A stretch of DNA of 64,000 bases, from the NCBI GenBank assembly GCA_001917815.1, contig MNES01000017.1, positions 1 through 64,000 of the forward strand, written 5' to 3'. The notes beneath the pieces are model-generated. The model saw nothing but the letters and a program-made list of their open reading frames with translations. It made no database searches and was not told where the DNA came from. Position 1 is the stretch's first letter; the number at the start of each line of letters is the position of its first letter. The stretch is from Chloroflexi bacterium 13_1_40CM_65_17 (GTDB taxonomy: Bacteria; Chloroflexota; Dormibacteria; Dormibacterales; Dormibacteraceae). Position numbers and translations under genes: made by a program. Shown piece by piece: positions 26,710 through 35,579 of this stretch.

Positions 26710-28407
26710 TCACCCGGCAACACCCGCAACAATGACGTGGTTGATCCCATCTCGACCCGACTCAACCGTCGCACCGAGCCCATCGAAGCCGCAGTAGTCG
26801 AGCACGGCGCGCATCACGTCAGGTGGGTAGTAATTTGCGCGGTAGCCCATGGCCGCTCCGCCGACCGCGTACGCGGCCGGCGTAAAGCAGTCGGTCACGA
26901 GCAGCCCGTCCGGCCGTAGGTTGGCGCGAAGCCAGCGCAAATGCTCGAGCATGGGCTGCTTTGGCAGCCAGGACGACAGACCGACGAACAGGGCCAGGTC
27001 GAACGGACCGAACTGGTCGCATTCAGCCCGGAATGCAGAGTTCGTGAGATCTCCCTTCAAGAAGTGAAACTCCGCCCCGATGCGTTCGACGGCCACCGCC
27101 AGCTCGGGGCCGAGGTCGCCCGCCGGGTCGAGGTCGGCGGCAACCAGCACGACACGGCCCATCTGGTCGCGGTTCTCATTCGTGAGCTTGACCAGCGGAC
27201 GGCGCAGGTCGTACGCGAATCCGCTTGGCGCTGTGAAGATACGCACTCGAGCACCGGTTGCAAGCCGGCCGCGCAGCTCGTTCTCGATTCCTTGGACCAG
27301 GATCGCGAGCCGATCTCGCACCGCACGATGAAGTGGGTAGCCGTAGAAGGCGCGATCGACCAACCGGGGACGAGGTGGCTGGTCGTAGATCAACCGCATG
27401 ATCCCAGCGGAGTAGCCGTCACGGAGGAAGGCCCGCCCGGGCGCGCTCAAGGGGAAGAGTGGCTCGCGCCAGGCGCCTTCGAAGAATCGGCGCGCGAGAT
27501 AGCGCCCGAGGTACTGATAGCTCATCACACGCCGGAATACGCTGCGACGGCTCCTCGACTCATGCAGCGCTCCGGCGCGAGTGGCGCTGTCGGAGGCGGT
27601 TGGCAGATGCGGAGCCAGCTCGCGCGCAGCGGCAGCCAGCACGTCACCTGGGCGCATTTGTGCAGCGTCGATCACCTGCACCGAGTCCATCCCTTTATTG
27701 CGCCTCACCACGTCGAGCACACGCATGTAGCCCTCACGAGCGACGGTCAGGTCAGCGGGGTTCTCATGGCGGTCAACCTTCGCCCCGCGTGAGTGCACGC
27801 GACTGACCGCTGCCTCGGGCGTCAGGTCGAGAAAGATGACGCGATCGGGGATCCACACGCCCTGCATGCGGGTCAGCCTCGCCGTCATCGCAAGGGCATC
27901 GGCGGTCTTGAGGTCGGGGAGGCGGCGCCGGCTCTCGGGTCCCAAGCGGGTGCCCTGCAACAGGTGCTGGAATGCGTCATCGACGTCGTCCGCGGTGGGC
28001 GGATTCTCTACGTGGCCGCGGTAGTTGAACGCGCGGCCTGCGCCTGACAGCAGGAGATTGCCGTCGCTGACCATGACGTCGACGTGGTAGCGGCGCGAAA
28101 GCTTCACTGCGGCGTTGTCCTGCAGCAGCATCTGGAACACCTTGGCTACCGGATACAGCGCCTTGTGATCGACGACCAGGTGCGAAAGCCTCCGAAACAG
28201 CAGATTGAGCCGGGCAGCGATGGCATAGCCATGCGGGTGGAAGCCACGACCGGCCAGGTCCATCTCAGGCGCTCTGATCCAGAACTGGTCGGCAGCCGCC
28301 GAGCCCGCGATGAGGCCGCGTTCGGCGGCGACGATCACAGCGAGCGAGGAGGCCAGAGTGCTCTTCCCGCTGCCATCGATGCCGATGACCGAGACCTGGA
28401 GGGTCAC
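26710..28407 (-). CDS. Fusion of thymidylate-kinase-like P-loop domain and class I SAM-dependent methyltransferase-like domain
   Basis: N-term VIGIDGSGKSTLASSLA (Walker A), VIFLDLTPEAAVSRVHSRG; C-term VRIFTAPSGFAYDLRRPL...VVLVAADLDP...FDLALFVGLSSWLP...LRWLRANLRPDGLLVTDCF. Confidence 0.7.
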   Translation of the reverse strand: MTLQVSVIGIDGSGKSTLASSLAVIVAAERGLIAGSAAADQFWIRAPEMDLAGRGFHPHGYAIAARLNLLFRRLSHLVVDHKALYPVAKVFQMLLQDNAAVKLSRRYHVDVMVSDGNLLLSGAGRAFNYRGHVENPPTADDVDDAFQHLLQGTRLGPESRRRLPDLKTADALAMTARLTRMQGVWIPDRVIFLDLTPEAAVSRVHSRGAKVDRHENPADLTVAREGYMRVLDVVRRNKGMDSVQVIDAAQMRPGDVLAAAARELAPHLPTASDSATRAGALHESRSRRSVFRRVMSYQYLGRYLARRFFEGAWREPLFPLSAPGRAFLRDGYSAGIMRLIYDQPPRPRLVDRAFYGYPLHRAVRDRLAILVQGIENELRGRLATGARVRIFTAPSGFAYDLRRPLVKLTNENRDQMGRVVLVAADLDPAGDLGPELAVAVERIGAEFHFLKGDLTNSAFRAECDQFGPFDLALFVGLSSWLPKQPMLEHLRWLRANLRPDGLLVTDCFTPAAYAVGGAAMGYRANYYPPDVMRAVLDYCGFDGLGATVESGRDGINHVIVAGVAG

Positions 28408-29369
28408 GACGCCAGGCCAGGGACGAATGCGAGCACGCCGGCCATCTCCAGACTCAGCCAGCCATAAGCCCGCTCGGGATCCTCATCCAGGAAAAATTCG
28501 ACGGAATTACGATCCAGCAGCCGCAGCTCGAATGGTTTGCCCGGTTCGAGCCGGCGCTTGAACGGCCGCTGCAGCCGTGGAGCGACAATGAGCCCCGCCG
28601 CGTCATCACCCATCGCCACGCCAGGATCCGGCAGCGGCGGCAGCGGCAATTTCAAGGCGACGGCCGCCAAAAGGCGCATGCGCCGGCCGCCATCGATCTC
28701 CACCAGCTCGCAGCGAGATGCCGCCACGGTGCCCGCCAGCATACGGGCGGCGCCAAACACCACGTACTCGAGGCCGTTGACATGCTCGAGGCCGACCAGA
28801 GACGCCACACGTTTGCGACCCGAAGGGTGCCGCTGTCGCCAGAGCGCAATGTCGCCTGGAACACGGCCCCACTGCCCGAGCCCGCACATCGTGACGGCGT
28901 GGCGGACATCTGAACCGCCGCCGCTGGTGCCGAACCGGCAGCGGATGACACCGCACGTTTTCGTGCTTCCACTCGCGAATCCGCTGCCCACCTGGCGTGC
29001 CGCCTCAACCGGATCGAATGGGATCCCGAGCTTGCGTGCGACCACATTGCCGGATCCCATGCGGAGCGCAGCCAGCTGCAGGACATCGGCGGTCGGAGGA
29101 GCTGACGGAAAGGCGTCCATCACGCCCTCGACGACCGCGCGCAGCGTCCCGCCCCCACCCGCCGCGAGCACCAGCGAGGGCCGTGACGCGAATCGGGCGA
29201 ACTCCTCGGAGGCCGACCGCGCGTCTGGATGGGTCTCGACCACCAAGGTCTCGAGGTCGAGTCCAGAACCGTGGCTCGAGCGGATCGCATTCCCAAGCGT
29301 TTCGACGAGCCCCGACGGGTGCCCGGTTCCCGACGCACGATTGAGGATGAGGAGGGCCGCCGCGGTCAC
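28404..29369 (-). CDS. Diacylglycerol kinase catalytic domain-like lipid kinase
   Basis: LILNRASGTG...SLVLAAGGGGTLRAVVEGVMDAFP...LRMGSGNVVARKLGIPFDPVEAARQV. Confidence 0.75.
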   Translation of the reverse strand: MTAAALLILNRASGTGHPSGLVETLGNAIRSSHGSGLDLETLVVETHPDARSASEEFARFASRPSLVLAAGGGGTLRAVVEGVMDAFPSAPPTADVLQLAALRMGSGNVVARKLGIPFDPVEAARQVGSGFASGSTKTCGVIRCRFGTSGGGSDVRHAVTMCGLGQWGRVPGDIALWRQRHPSGRKRVASLVGLEHVNGLEYVVFGAARMLAGTVAASRCELVEIDGGRRMRLLAAVALKLPLPPLPDPGVAMGDDAAGLIVAPRLQRPFKRRLEPGKPFELRLLDRNSVEFFLDEDPERAYGWLSLEMAGVLAFVPGLAS

Positions 29370-30070
29370 GGCTCCGATTCGTCCGGCTCTCCTTCGACCC
29401 CGGCTCTGCGCCGGCGCATGATCGCCAGGGGGATGCCTGCGACGAGGACGGCGATGATGAGCAGCGCGATCGCGAGAGGCAGCAGCCAGGTGGTGCTCGA
29501 GCTATGCGACACGGAGTTTGTGGGATAGCCGGCCGCGAAGTACCCGAGCTTGTCGGTGGTCGTGTCGATCGTGAACGGCTGAGCTTCGGACAGGGCGCCG
29601 ATCGAGGTCCAGGGCCCGTCCGCGCTGCTCGAGTAATAGACGGTGCTCGGCGCGGGAACGATGTCGGAGTAGCGCATCAGGAGGCTCGATTTCTTGACTA
29701 GCGGCGCGCCGGCCGTGATCAGGTAGGTGTTCGTGACGAACGTGAGGCCGGGCGGCTTTGGGCATGGGCTCACCGGCTTGATGTCGACCGCGATGACCGT
29801 TTTCCCAGTCGCGTCGAAGGCGCCGGGCAGGAAGCCGATCACCACCTGAACGTCGTCGGTAAACGCGGAGTTGGCGTCGCTGACCCCGCCGATGATCTTG
29901 ATCTGGAGGCTGCCTGACTTGGGCGGCTGGTTGGCGGCGACGTGGAAGGGCGGACATAACCAGTTGTACGGCTGCGCCGGCGCAAAGCCGTCGTAAAAGC
30001 CGGGCGCGACCATCCACGCCGCGAGCAGGTAAGCAGCGGCTGCGGCCGCGAGCAGCCAGACCCGCCTCAC
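29366..30070 (-). CDS. Membrane-anchored secreted protein of unknown function
   Basis: N-terminal TM/signal VRRVWLLAAAAAAYLLAAWM, C-terminal TM LLPLAIALLIIAVLVAGIPLAIMRRRR; GTG start at 30070. Confidence 0.6.
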   Translation of the reverse strand: MRRVWLLAAAAAAYLLAAWMVAPGFYDGFAPAQPYNWLCPPFHVAANQPPKSGSLQIKIIGGVSDANSAFTDDVQVVIGFLPGAFDATGKTVIAVDIKPVSPCPKPPGLTFVTNTYLITAGAPLVKKSSLLMRYSDIVPAPSTVYYSSSADGPWTSIGALSEAQPFTIDTTTDKLGYFAAGYPTNSVSHSSSTTWLLPLAIALLIIAVLVAGIPLAIMRRRRAGVEGEPDESEP

Positions 30071-30627
30071 AGGGCGAGGTCCGCGATGACGTGGCCGATG
30101 ATCGGGGCGACCAGGTCTTTGCACGCCCAGCGCCACAGCGCCAGGAGGAGGCCGGCGGCGGCGACCGCAAACAGGAATTCCGGAGGATGAGAAAGGGCGT
30201 GCGCCGCGGTCCACAGCGCCGTGCTGCCGATGATCGCCACCGGAACGCCCCCAATGTCGTCGAGCGCGGCGTAGAGCGCGCCGCGAAATGCGATCTCCTC
30301 GCCGACCGACACCACGATCGCCGGCACCGCGAGGAAGGCCGGGAGTATCGGCGCGGCGCTCGCGCGCGCGGCGGCGGGCAGCAGGAGCACCACCGCAAGC
30401 GCGAAGCCGCCGAGGATTCTGAAACCCAGGCGCGATTTGCCCAACCCCAGCCTGTCAGCCGGCCATCCCAAGCCGGCAAGCAGCAACGCGAAGCCGCCCA
30501 GGATGAGAGCGGCTGCAGCCGCGTGCGAAACGTTCGAACTCAGAGCCCGCGTCCATTCGACGAGCAGGATGTAGGTCCCGATGACCGCCACGCGAGCAGC
30601 GGGCCGGGATTTCAGGACCGAGAGCAC
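30067..30627 (-). CDS. CPBP family intramembrane metalloprotease
   Basis: VVSVGEEIAFRGALYAALDDIGG (EExxxR motif) and later conserved HxxxN/H regions. Confidence 0.8.
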   Translation of the reverse strand: MLSVLKSRPAARVAVIGTYILLVEWTRALSSNVSHAAAAALILGGFALLLAGLGWPADRLGLGKSRLGFRILGGFALAVVLLLPAAARASAAPILPAFLAVPAIVVSVGEEIAFRGALYAALDDIGGVPVAIIGSTALWTAAHALSHPPEFLFAVAAAGLLLALWRWACKDLVAPIIGHVIADLAL

Positions 30628-30651
30628 CGGTCGATTATCCAGACTGCTTCG

Positions 30652-31491
30652 TTACGGGGTCGTCAGCCGATCAGGATTTGAATACACGTTGAACCGATCT
30701 CCACGTAGGAACCCGACCAGCGTCTGGTTGAACTCTCTCGCCAGCGCGACGGCCAGGCTGGACGGCGCGCCGACCGCGGCCAGCAGCGGGATGCCCGCGC
30801 CGATCGACTTCTGAACGATTTCGTAACCCGCGCGGCCGCTGACGACGAGCAGCATGTCTGAAGCGGGCAGACGACCGTCGAGCAGAAGCCGCCCCACCAC
30901 TTTGTCAACCGCGTTGTGCCGGCCAATATCCTCGCGGAGCGCGACGATCTCACCGGTCGCATCGAACAGTCCGGCGGCGTGGAGGCCGCCCGTGCGGTCG
31001 AACACCCCCTGCCCCGATCGCAGTCTGTCGACGAGCCCGGGGAGGGTGGACGGGTCGAACCTGGGCCCGGACGGTAGAGCGGCGAGGTCGTGGCGCAGGT
31101 CATCGATCATCTGGGTCCCGCACACGCCACACGCGGAGCTCGCGAGCATCGAGCGCTGCGGTTTGCGCTGAGGCTTCACGGCCAGCTTCACATCCACATG
31201 GTTGGACTCCATCAGCACGGGCTCGACGGCGATGCGCTCCTCGCTCTCGGCCGACTCGGCGCTGATCCGGATAGCGCGCACGTCGCTGCGGGAGCGAATT
31301 ACGCCTTCCGCAAAGAGCAGTCCGAACGCAAGCTCGATATCAGCGCCAGGCGTTCGCATCACCACCGCTAGCGGCTCGCCGTCGAGGAGCAGCTGGAGCG
31401 GTTCTTCGGTCACGACCGCATCCGGTGCTTCGGACCACCGGCCCGCAGCGAAGCGGTTGATTCGCAGTCCGGGTGCTGCGGGCTTGGCCAT
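30652..31491 (-). CDS. fdhD: Formate dehydrogenase accessory sulfurtransferase FdhD
   Basis: SSACGVCGTQ, TGGLHAAGLFDATGEIVALREDIGRHNAVDKVVGRLLLDG. Confidence 0.95.
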   Translation of the reverse strand: MAKPAAPGLRINRFAAGRWSEAPDAVVTEEPLQLLLDGEPLAVVMRTPGADIELAFGLLFAEGVIRSRSDVRAIRISAESAESEERIAVEPVLMESNHVDVKLAVKPQRKPQRSMLASSACGVCGTQMIDDLRHDLAALPSGPRFDPSTLPGLVDRLRSGQGVFDRTGGLHAAGLFDATGEIVALREDIGRHNAVDKVVGRLLLDGRLPASDMLLVVSGRAGYEIVQKSIGAGIPLLAAVGAPSSLAVALAREFNQTLVGFLRGDRFNVYSNPDRLTTP

Positions 31492-31493
31492 CT

Positions 31494-32417
31494 CTACCCT
31501 TCGGCCATCCGCAGCCGGCGAGCCGACCGCGGGATCGCAGTGGCGATGGAGAAGCCACGCCACGACGTGACCCGCTCGGCCCTCAGCTCGATCGCGGATG
31601 GCACCTTCGCGTTGTCGATGGCGTAGCGCTCCGCAATCGCATCCCGATCGGCGCCGCTGCCGAACGTGCCGCGGATGCATGCTCCGACCATTTGCGATGG
31701 CCGGAAACGGTGGTGGGATTCGACCACGAGCGCGCCGGGCGAACCGGCGCGCGGGTGACCGCCAGTGGGGGCGAGCATCACGGAGCCCCTATCGACTTCC
31801 CAAAGGGCAGGGCGGATGACCGGCGCGCCTCCCTCGAACCAGCAGGCATAGCCGCGGGGGACACCCGCTAAACGGCGGCTCACCTCAGCCGGGACGGCCG
31901 GAACCCGGGCCGCCTGCGCAGGTGGGAATGGCCAGATGTCGATCACCTCTACGTCGTTGGGATGCAGCTGCAGCACGATACGGTTGTACGGCATCCATTC
32001 GCGCGGCAGCCGGGTGATGTCGAGAACGTAGCCGGCCACGAAAGGCGCGTTCCGCAGCGCGTACTCGGCCATGCCCAGGTACAGGCCTGGGCCTGCAAGC
32101 GCCGCCCGCACCTGGCTCGAAAGTGACAGCGGATCGAAGACCTCGAGCGTCCCACGCATCAGCACGGCGTTCGAACCGCCGTCGACGAAGAACGCCGCGC
32201 GCGGGTCGCGTCTCGCCATGAGGTTCTTGGCCGCGTATCGGGAAGTGGTCATCCAGAGCGATCCCGCCGCGAAGCTGTAGGCGGCGGGGTTGACCAGCGG
32301 CAGGCGGCCGGATCTGAGGGCCAGCATCCCGATCTGCGCTCGACCCAGGATGCCCTGGGCTTCGCGGCTCAAACGCACATTACGAACATTAGGACGGCGC
32401 GCCTTCCAGGGTGCCAC
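31494..32417 (-). CDS. Pyridoxamine 5'-phosphate oxidase-like FMN-binding split-barrel protein
   Basis: LGRAQIGMLALRSGRLPLVNPAAYSFAAGSLWMTTSRYAAKNLMARRDPRAAFFVDG. Confidence 0.65.
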   Translation of the reverse strand: MAPWKARRPNVRNVRLSREAQGILGRAQIGMLALRSGRLPLVNPAAYSFAAGSLWMTTSRYAAKNLMARRDPRAAFFVDGGSNAVLMRGTLEVFDPLSLSSQVRAALAGPGLYLGMAEYALRNAPFVAGYVLDITRLPREWMPYNRIVLQLHPNDVEVIDIWPFPPAQAARVPAVPAEVSRRLAGVPRGYACWFEGGAPVIRPALWEVDRGSVMLAPTGGHPRAGSPGALVVESHHRFRPSQMVGACIRGTFGSGADRDAIAERYAIDNAKVPSAIELRAERVTSWRGFSIATAIPRSARRLRMAEG

Positions 32418-32841
32418 GAATGTGCTCCAACGCCTGCTGGAGCCGCTGCCTGACCACCCAATCGAGCCGGCCGGCGACCGCGGCCCCGATCACCGAAGCC
32501 GGCGGTATGTATGCGATACGAAGCTCGACCCGAACGCCCTCAGGCGTCTTGGTGAACGTGAAGCCGCCCTCCTGCTTGATGAGCCCCGACTCCGACTCCC
32601 ATCCAATCTCGTGCGGCCGGCGCCAGCGGTTCAATCGAAGCACGCTTCGGAGGGGAAAGCCCATCGCCACCACCTCGACGTTAAATCGGGCGCCGATGCC
32701 TTCGGAACGGGAGCCAATCGGCTCCCACCGGGTCACCCCTTCCAGGACCTGTGCCACATGGCGGTGGTTGGCAAAGAAGTCGAAGGCCTGCTCCGGCGAC
32801 GTGCGCACGACCACGGCCGCGGAGAACTCGCGCTTCGGCAT
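32389..32841 (-). CDS. SRPBCC/START-like family protein
   Basis: FSAAVVVRTSPEQAFDFFANHRHVAQVLEGVTRWEPIG. Confidence 0.85.
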   Translation of the reverse strand: MPKREFSAAVVVRTSPEQAFDFFANHRHVAQVLEGVTRWEPIGSRSEGIGARFNVEVVAMGFPLRSVLRLNRWRRPHEIGWESESGLIKQEGGFTFTKTPEGVRVELRIAYIPPASVIGAAVAGRLDWVVRQRLQQALEHIRGTLEGAPS

Positions 32842-32863
32842 GGGGAGTTCACCATATCTCCTG

Positions 32864-33595
32864 ATGGTCAGGACGCCCGGCGGCCGCGTGACAGTAGAGG
32901 ACTCGGTCGCATCCTCGCGCCGCGTGACCGGTCGCGTCCTGTGCGATTCGTTCTTCGCGGACATGCGGGTGCTGACGCTGGGTCTGATCCGGCCACGCGG
33001 GTGGTCGCTGTTCCTGGGTCCGCTGGAGATCCTCCGCTTTGGGCCGGCCAAAACGACGCGGACCAGCGTCCAGCTGCCGATCGAAGGCGGCCTCGCTGTG
33101 GGCGTGCCGGGAGGAAGCCTTCGTATCGAGGCCGTCAAAGGCGCGCTGAAGGCGAAGGTGGAGGGTTACCGGCCCTGGCTGCCGCTCCCCCTCTACGTGA
33201 TCATGCAGCTCCCACTCCACCACCTGATCCTGCGCCTGCACCTGCTGCGCCAGAGGGGGCGCCTTCCTTCAGCGGGCATGCCGGCCGCGCCCACAGGTCG
33301 CTTCGCAGCTGCCGCGATCGACACGGGATTATGCGCGGCGTTGGCGCTGGTCGCCGGGAAACGACGACGCCTCCCGGCGCTCGTCGGCATCATCTTCGTG
33401 TATCACGTCGCGTGCTGGAGCGTCTCCGGCCGCACGATCGGTGGTGTGATCACCAGGCAGCGGGTCGTATCGGTGGACGGGTCGGGCGTCAGCGCCGGTC
33501 AGTCTCTCCTTCGCCTGCTGGCGCTACCCTTGGCCGCGCTGCGCATGCGCGCGGTCCACGACGAGATCGCGGGCACAGAGGTCATCGCCGACTAG
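32864..33595 (+). CDS. RDD-like membrane protein
   Basis: AAAAIDTGLCAAL...VYHVACWSVSGRTIGGVITRQRVVSVDGSGVSAGQSLLRLLALPL; ATG at 32864 chosen over the longer overlapping ORF. Confidence 0.7.
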   Translation: MVRTPGGRVTVEDSVASSRRVTGRVLCDSFFADMRVLTLGLIRPRGWSLFLGPLEILRFGPAKTTRTSVQLPIEGGLAVGVPGGSLRIEAVKGALKAKVEGYRPWLPLPLYVIMQLPLHHLILRLHLLRQRGRLPSAGMPAAPTGRFAAAAIDTGLCAALALVAGKRRRLPALVGIIFVYHVACWSVSGRTIGGVITRQRVVSVDGSGVSAGQSLLRLLALPLAALRMRAVHDEIAGTEVIAD

Positions 33596-33612
33596 CAACT
33601 AGCATTGGGCCG

Positions 33613-35010
33613 ATGCCCCCAACAACGGTTGATCTCGTCATCTTCGGCGCCTCCGGCGACCTGGCCCGCCGGAAGATCTTCCCGTCACTGGGGGCGCTCG
33701 TCGCTCGGGAGGGCCACAAGCTTCGAGTGATCGGCGCTGGGCGGAGCCACAAGACGACCGATGAGTTCCGCGGCGTGGTCATGGAAGCCAGCGGCAGCAG
33801 CAGCCTGGCCGCCACCGCAGAGTGGGTCACCCTCGACTACGCCGACCCGGCGACGTTCGCGCCAGTCAACGCGCTGATCGCGGGGACATCGGTCGTCATC
33901 TTCTACCTGGCCACGCCTCCGGAGACATTCAGTCCGATCATGGTGGCGATCGCGAACTCCGGAATGGCTACCAAGGGCGACCCGTCGCGCCGGATAGTGC
34001 TCGAGAAGCCACTCGGCCACGATCTGGCCTCCGCAAAGATGCTGAACGCGCAGCTGGCGGCAGCCTTCGAGGAACAGCAGATCTATCGGATCGACCACTA
34101 CCTGGCAAAAGACACCGTCCAGAACGTCCTTGCCTTCCGGTTCTCGAACTCGCTGTTCGAGCCGGTGTGGAATCGCAACCTGGTGGAGACGATCCAGATC
34201 ACCGCCGCCGAGGACGAGGGAATCGGCCAGCGCGCCGGCTATTACGACCAGATCGGGGCTGTGCGCGACATGATTCAGAACCACGTTCTCCAGCTGCTGG
34301 CGCTGGTCACGATGGAACCGCCCACCACGTTCGATGCAGACTACGTTCGCCGTGCCAAGCGCGCGGCCCTGCGGGCGATGTCACCGCTGGATGTGACTTC
34401 CGCCGTGAGAGGTCAGTACGAGGGCTACCTCGATGAGCCCGGTGTAGCGCTGGAGTCGCGGCGGGAGACATTCGCGGCCGCGCGTGTTGCGATCGAGAAC
34501 TGGCGCTGGGACGGCGTGCCGATCTTCGTGCGCTCCGGCAAGGTGCTGAGGCGGCACGCGACCGAGGTGATGATCAAGCTGCGAGACGCGCCCTCGCTCC
34601 GCATCGGCGGCCGCCGCCAGCGCGGCATCCCGACGCTGATCGTGATCCGGGTTCAGCCCGATGAGGGAATCACGCTTCGAATCGGCGCCAAGCGTCCGGG
34701 GCCGAGGTTCGAGCTGGTGCCCGCCGGCATGAGGCTCGACTACGCCAAGCTCACGCGTGCCACCCTGCCGGACGCGTACGAGAACGTGCTCTCAGAGGTC
34801 CTGGCCGGCGGTCACTCGGCGTTTCCAGGCGCGGAGGAGATCGAGCTGCAGTGGGAGATCGTCGATCCGCTGATCAAGGCGTGGGAGGCGGAAGGACATC
34901 CAGACATCTATCCCGTCGGGTCGTGGGGTCCCCGCGCGGCTGACGACCTGGTCGCTGCCGACGGCGGGGGCCGCTGGATCGTGAGCGGGGACGAACCGGG
35001 CACGGCATAA
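33613..35010 (+). CDS. zwf: Glucose-6-phosphate 1-dehydrogenase
   Basis: VIFGASGDLARRKIFPSL, EKPLGHDLASA, YRIDHYLAKDTVQNVLAFRFSN. Confidence 0.95.
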   Translation: MPPTTVDLVIFGASGDLARRKIFPSLGALVAREGHKLRVIGAGRSHKTTDEFRGVVMEASGSSSLAATAEWVTLDYADPATFAPVNALIAGTSVVIFYLATPPETFSPIMVAIANSGMATKGDPSRRIVLEKPLGHDLASAKMLNAQLAAAFEEQQIYRIDHYLAKDTVQNVLAFRFSNSLFEPVWNRNLVETIQITAAEDEGIGQRAGYYDQIGAVRDMIQNHVLQLLALVTMEPPTTFDADYVRRAKRAALRAMSPLDVTSAVRGQYEGYLDEPGVALESRRETFAAARVAIENWRWDGVPIFVRSGKVLRRHATEVMIKLRDAPSLRIGGRRQRGIPTLIVIRVQPDEGITLRIGAKRPGPRFELVPAGMRLDYAKLTRATLPDAYENVLSEVLAGGHSAFPGAEEIELQWEIVDPLIKAWEAEGHPDIYPVGSWGPRAADDLVAADGGGRWIVSGDEPGTA

Positions 35011-35019
35011 CCAAAAGAA

Positions 35020-35045
35020 AAAGGGCAGCTCTTGCGCTGCCCTTT
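35020..35045. terminator. Rho-independent-type terminator AAAGGGCAGC-TCTTGC-GCTGCCCTTT
   Basis: 10-bp perfect stem, 6-nt loop, directly after zwf and before a convergent gene. Confidence 0.85.
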
Positions 35046-35061
35046 GTGTTTGTCGGACTGA

Positions 35062-35481
35062 TTACATCTTCGAGCGGGCCATGCCGCTGCTCGGCATCTT
35101 CATCGTGCCGGTCAGCAAGAGCTCGGGCTTGTTGGGGTAGATCGCGATCAACACCGCTCCGGCGATAAGTGCGATCAGGAACGCGATCAGGTCGAAACGC
35201 CCGATCGAGATATAAGCGAACAGCTGGTAGACGACCTGCAGGATCGCGTAAAGGATGAGGGCGCGGACCCAGCTCACATTGGCGATCGGGTCAAAGCCCG
35301 CGATCATCAATCCGGCTCCAAACGCCACACCGGCCACCGAAGCTGTGACGCCGAAGTACTGGTCAAACGGGAAGAACGTGCCGCCGATGAACCCCAGACC
35401 GGAGCCGGCGACGATCAATACTCCCATCACCCACATCACGAGCTTCAACGCCATTGGGTTCCACTTAGCCACTAGTCCCAT
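35062..35481 (-). CDS. Small polytopic membrane protein, unknown function
   Basis: About 4 TM segments. Confidence 0.6.
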   Translation of the reverse strand: MGLVAKWNPMALKLVMWVMGVLIVAGSGLGFIGGTFFPFDQYFGVTASVAGVAFGAGLMIAGFDPIANVSWVRALILYAILQVVYQLFAYISIGRFDLIAFLIALIAGAVLIAIYPNKPELLLTGTMKMPSSGMARSKM

Positions 35482-35579
35482 TCCTCCATTTCGACCGCGG
35501 TTGATTGTTACATTTAGTGAGACCAGCGGTCATTTGTAGCCAACGTTGTACGCCAAATGCACGTCAGTTGCAACGGGCT

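Noticed and set aside
32290-35010. 906-aa + strand ORF as one fusion protein
   Set aside because: Runs through the opposite-strand SRPBCC gene and the RDD-like gene in another frame; true coding starts at the zwf ATG at 33613
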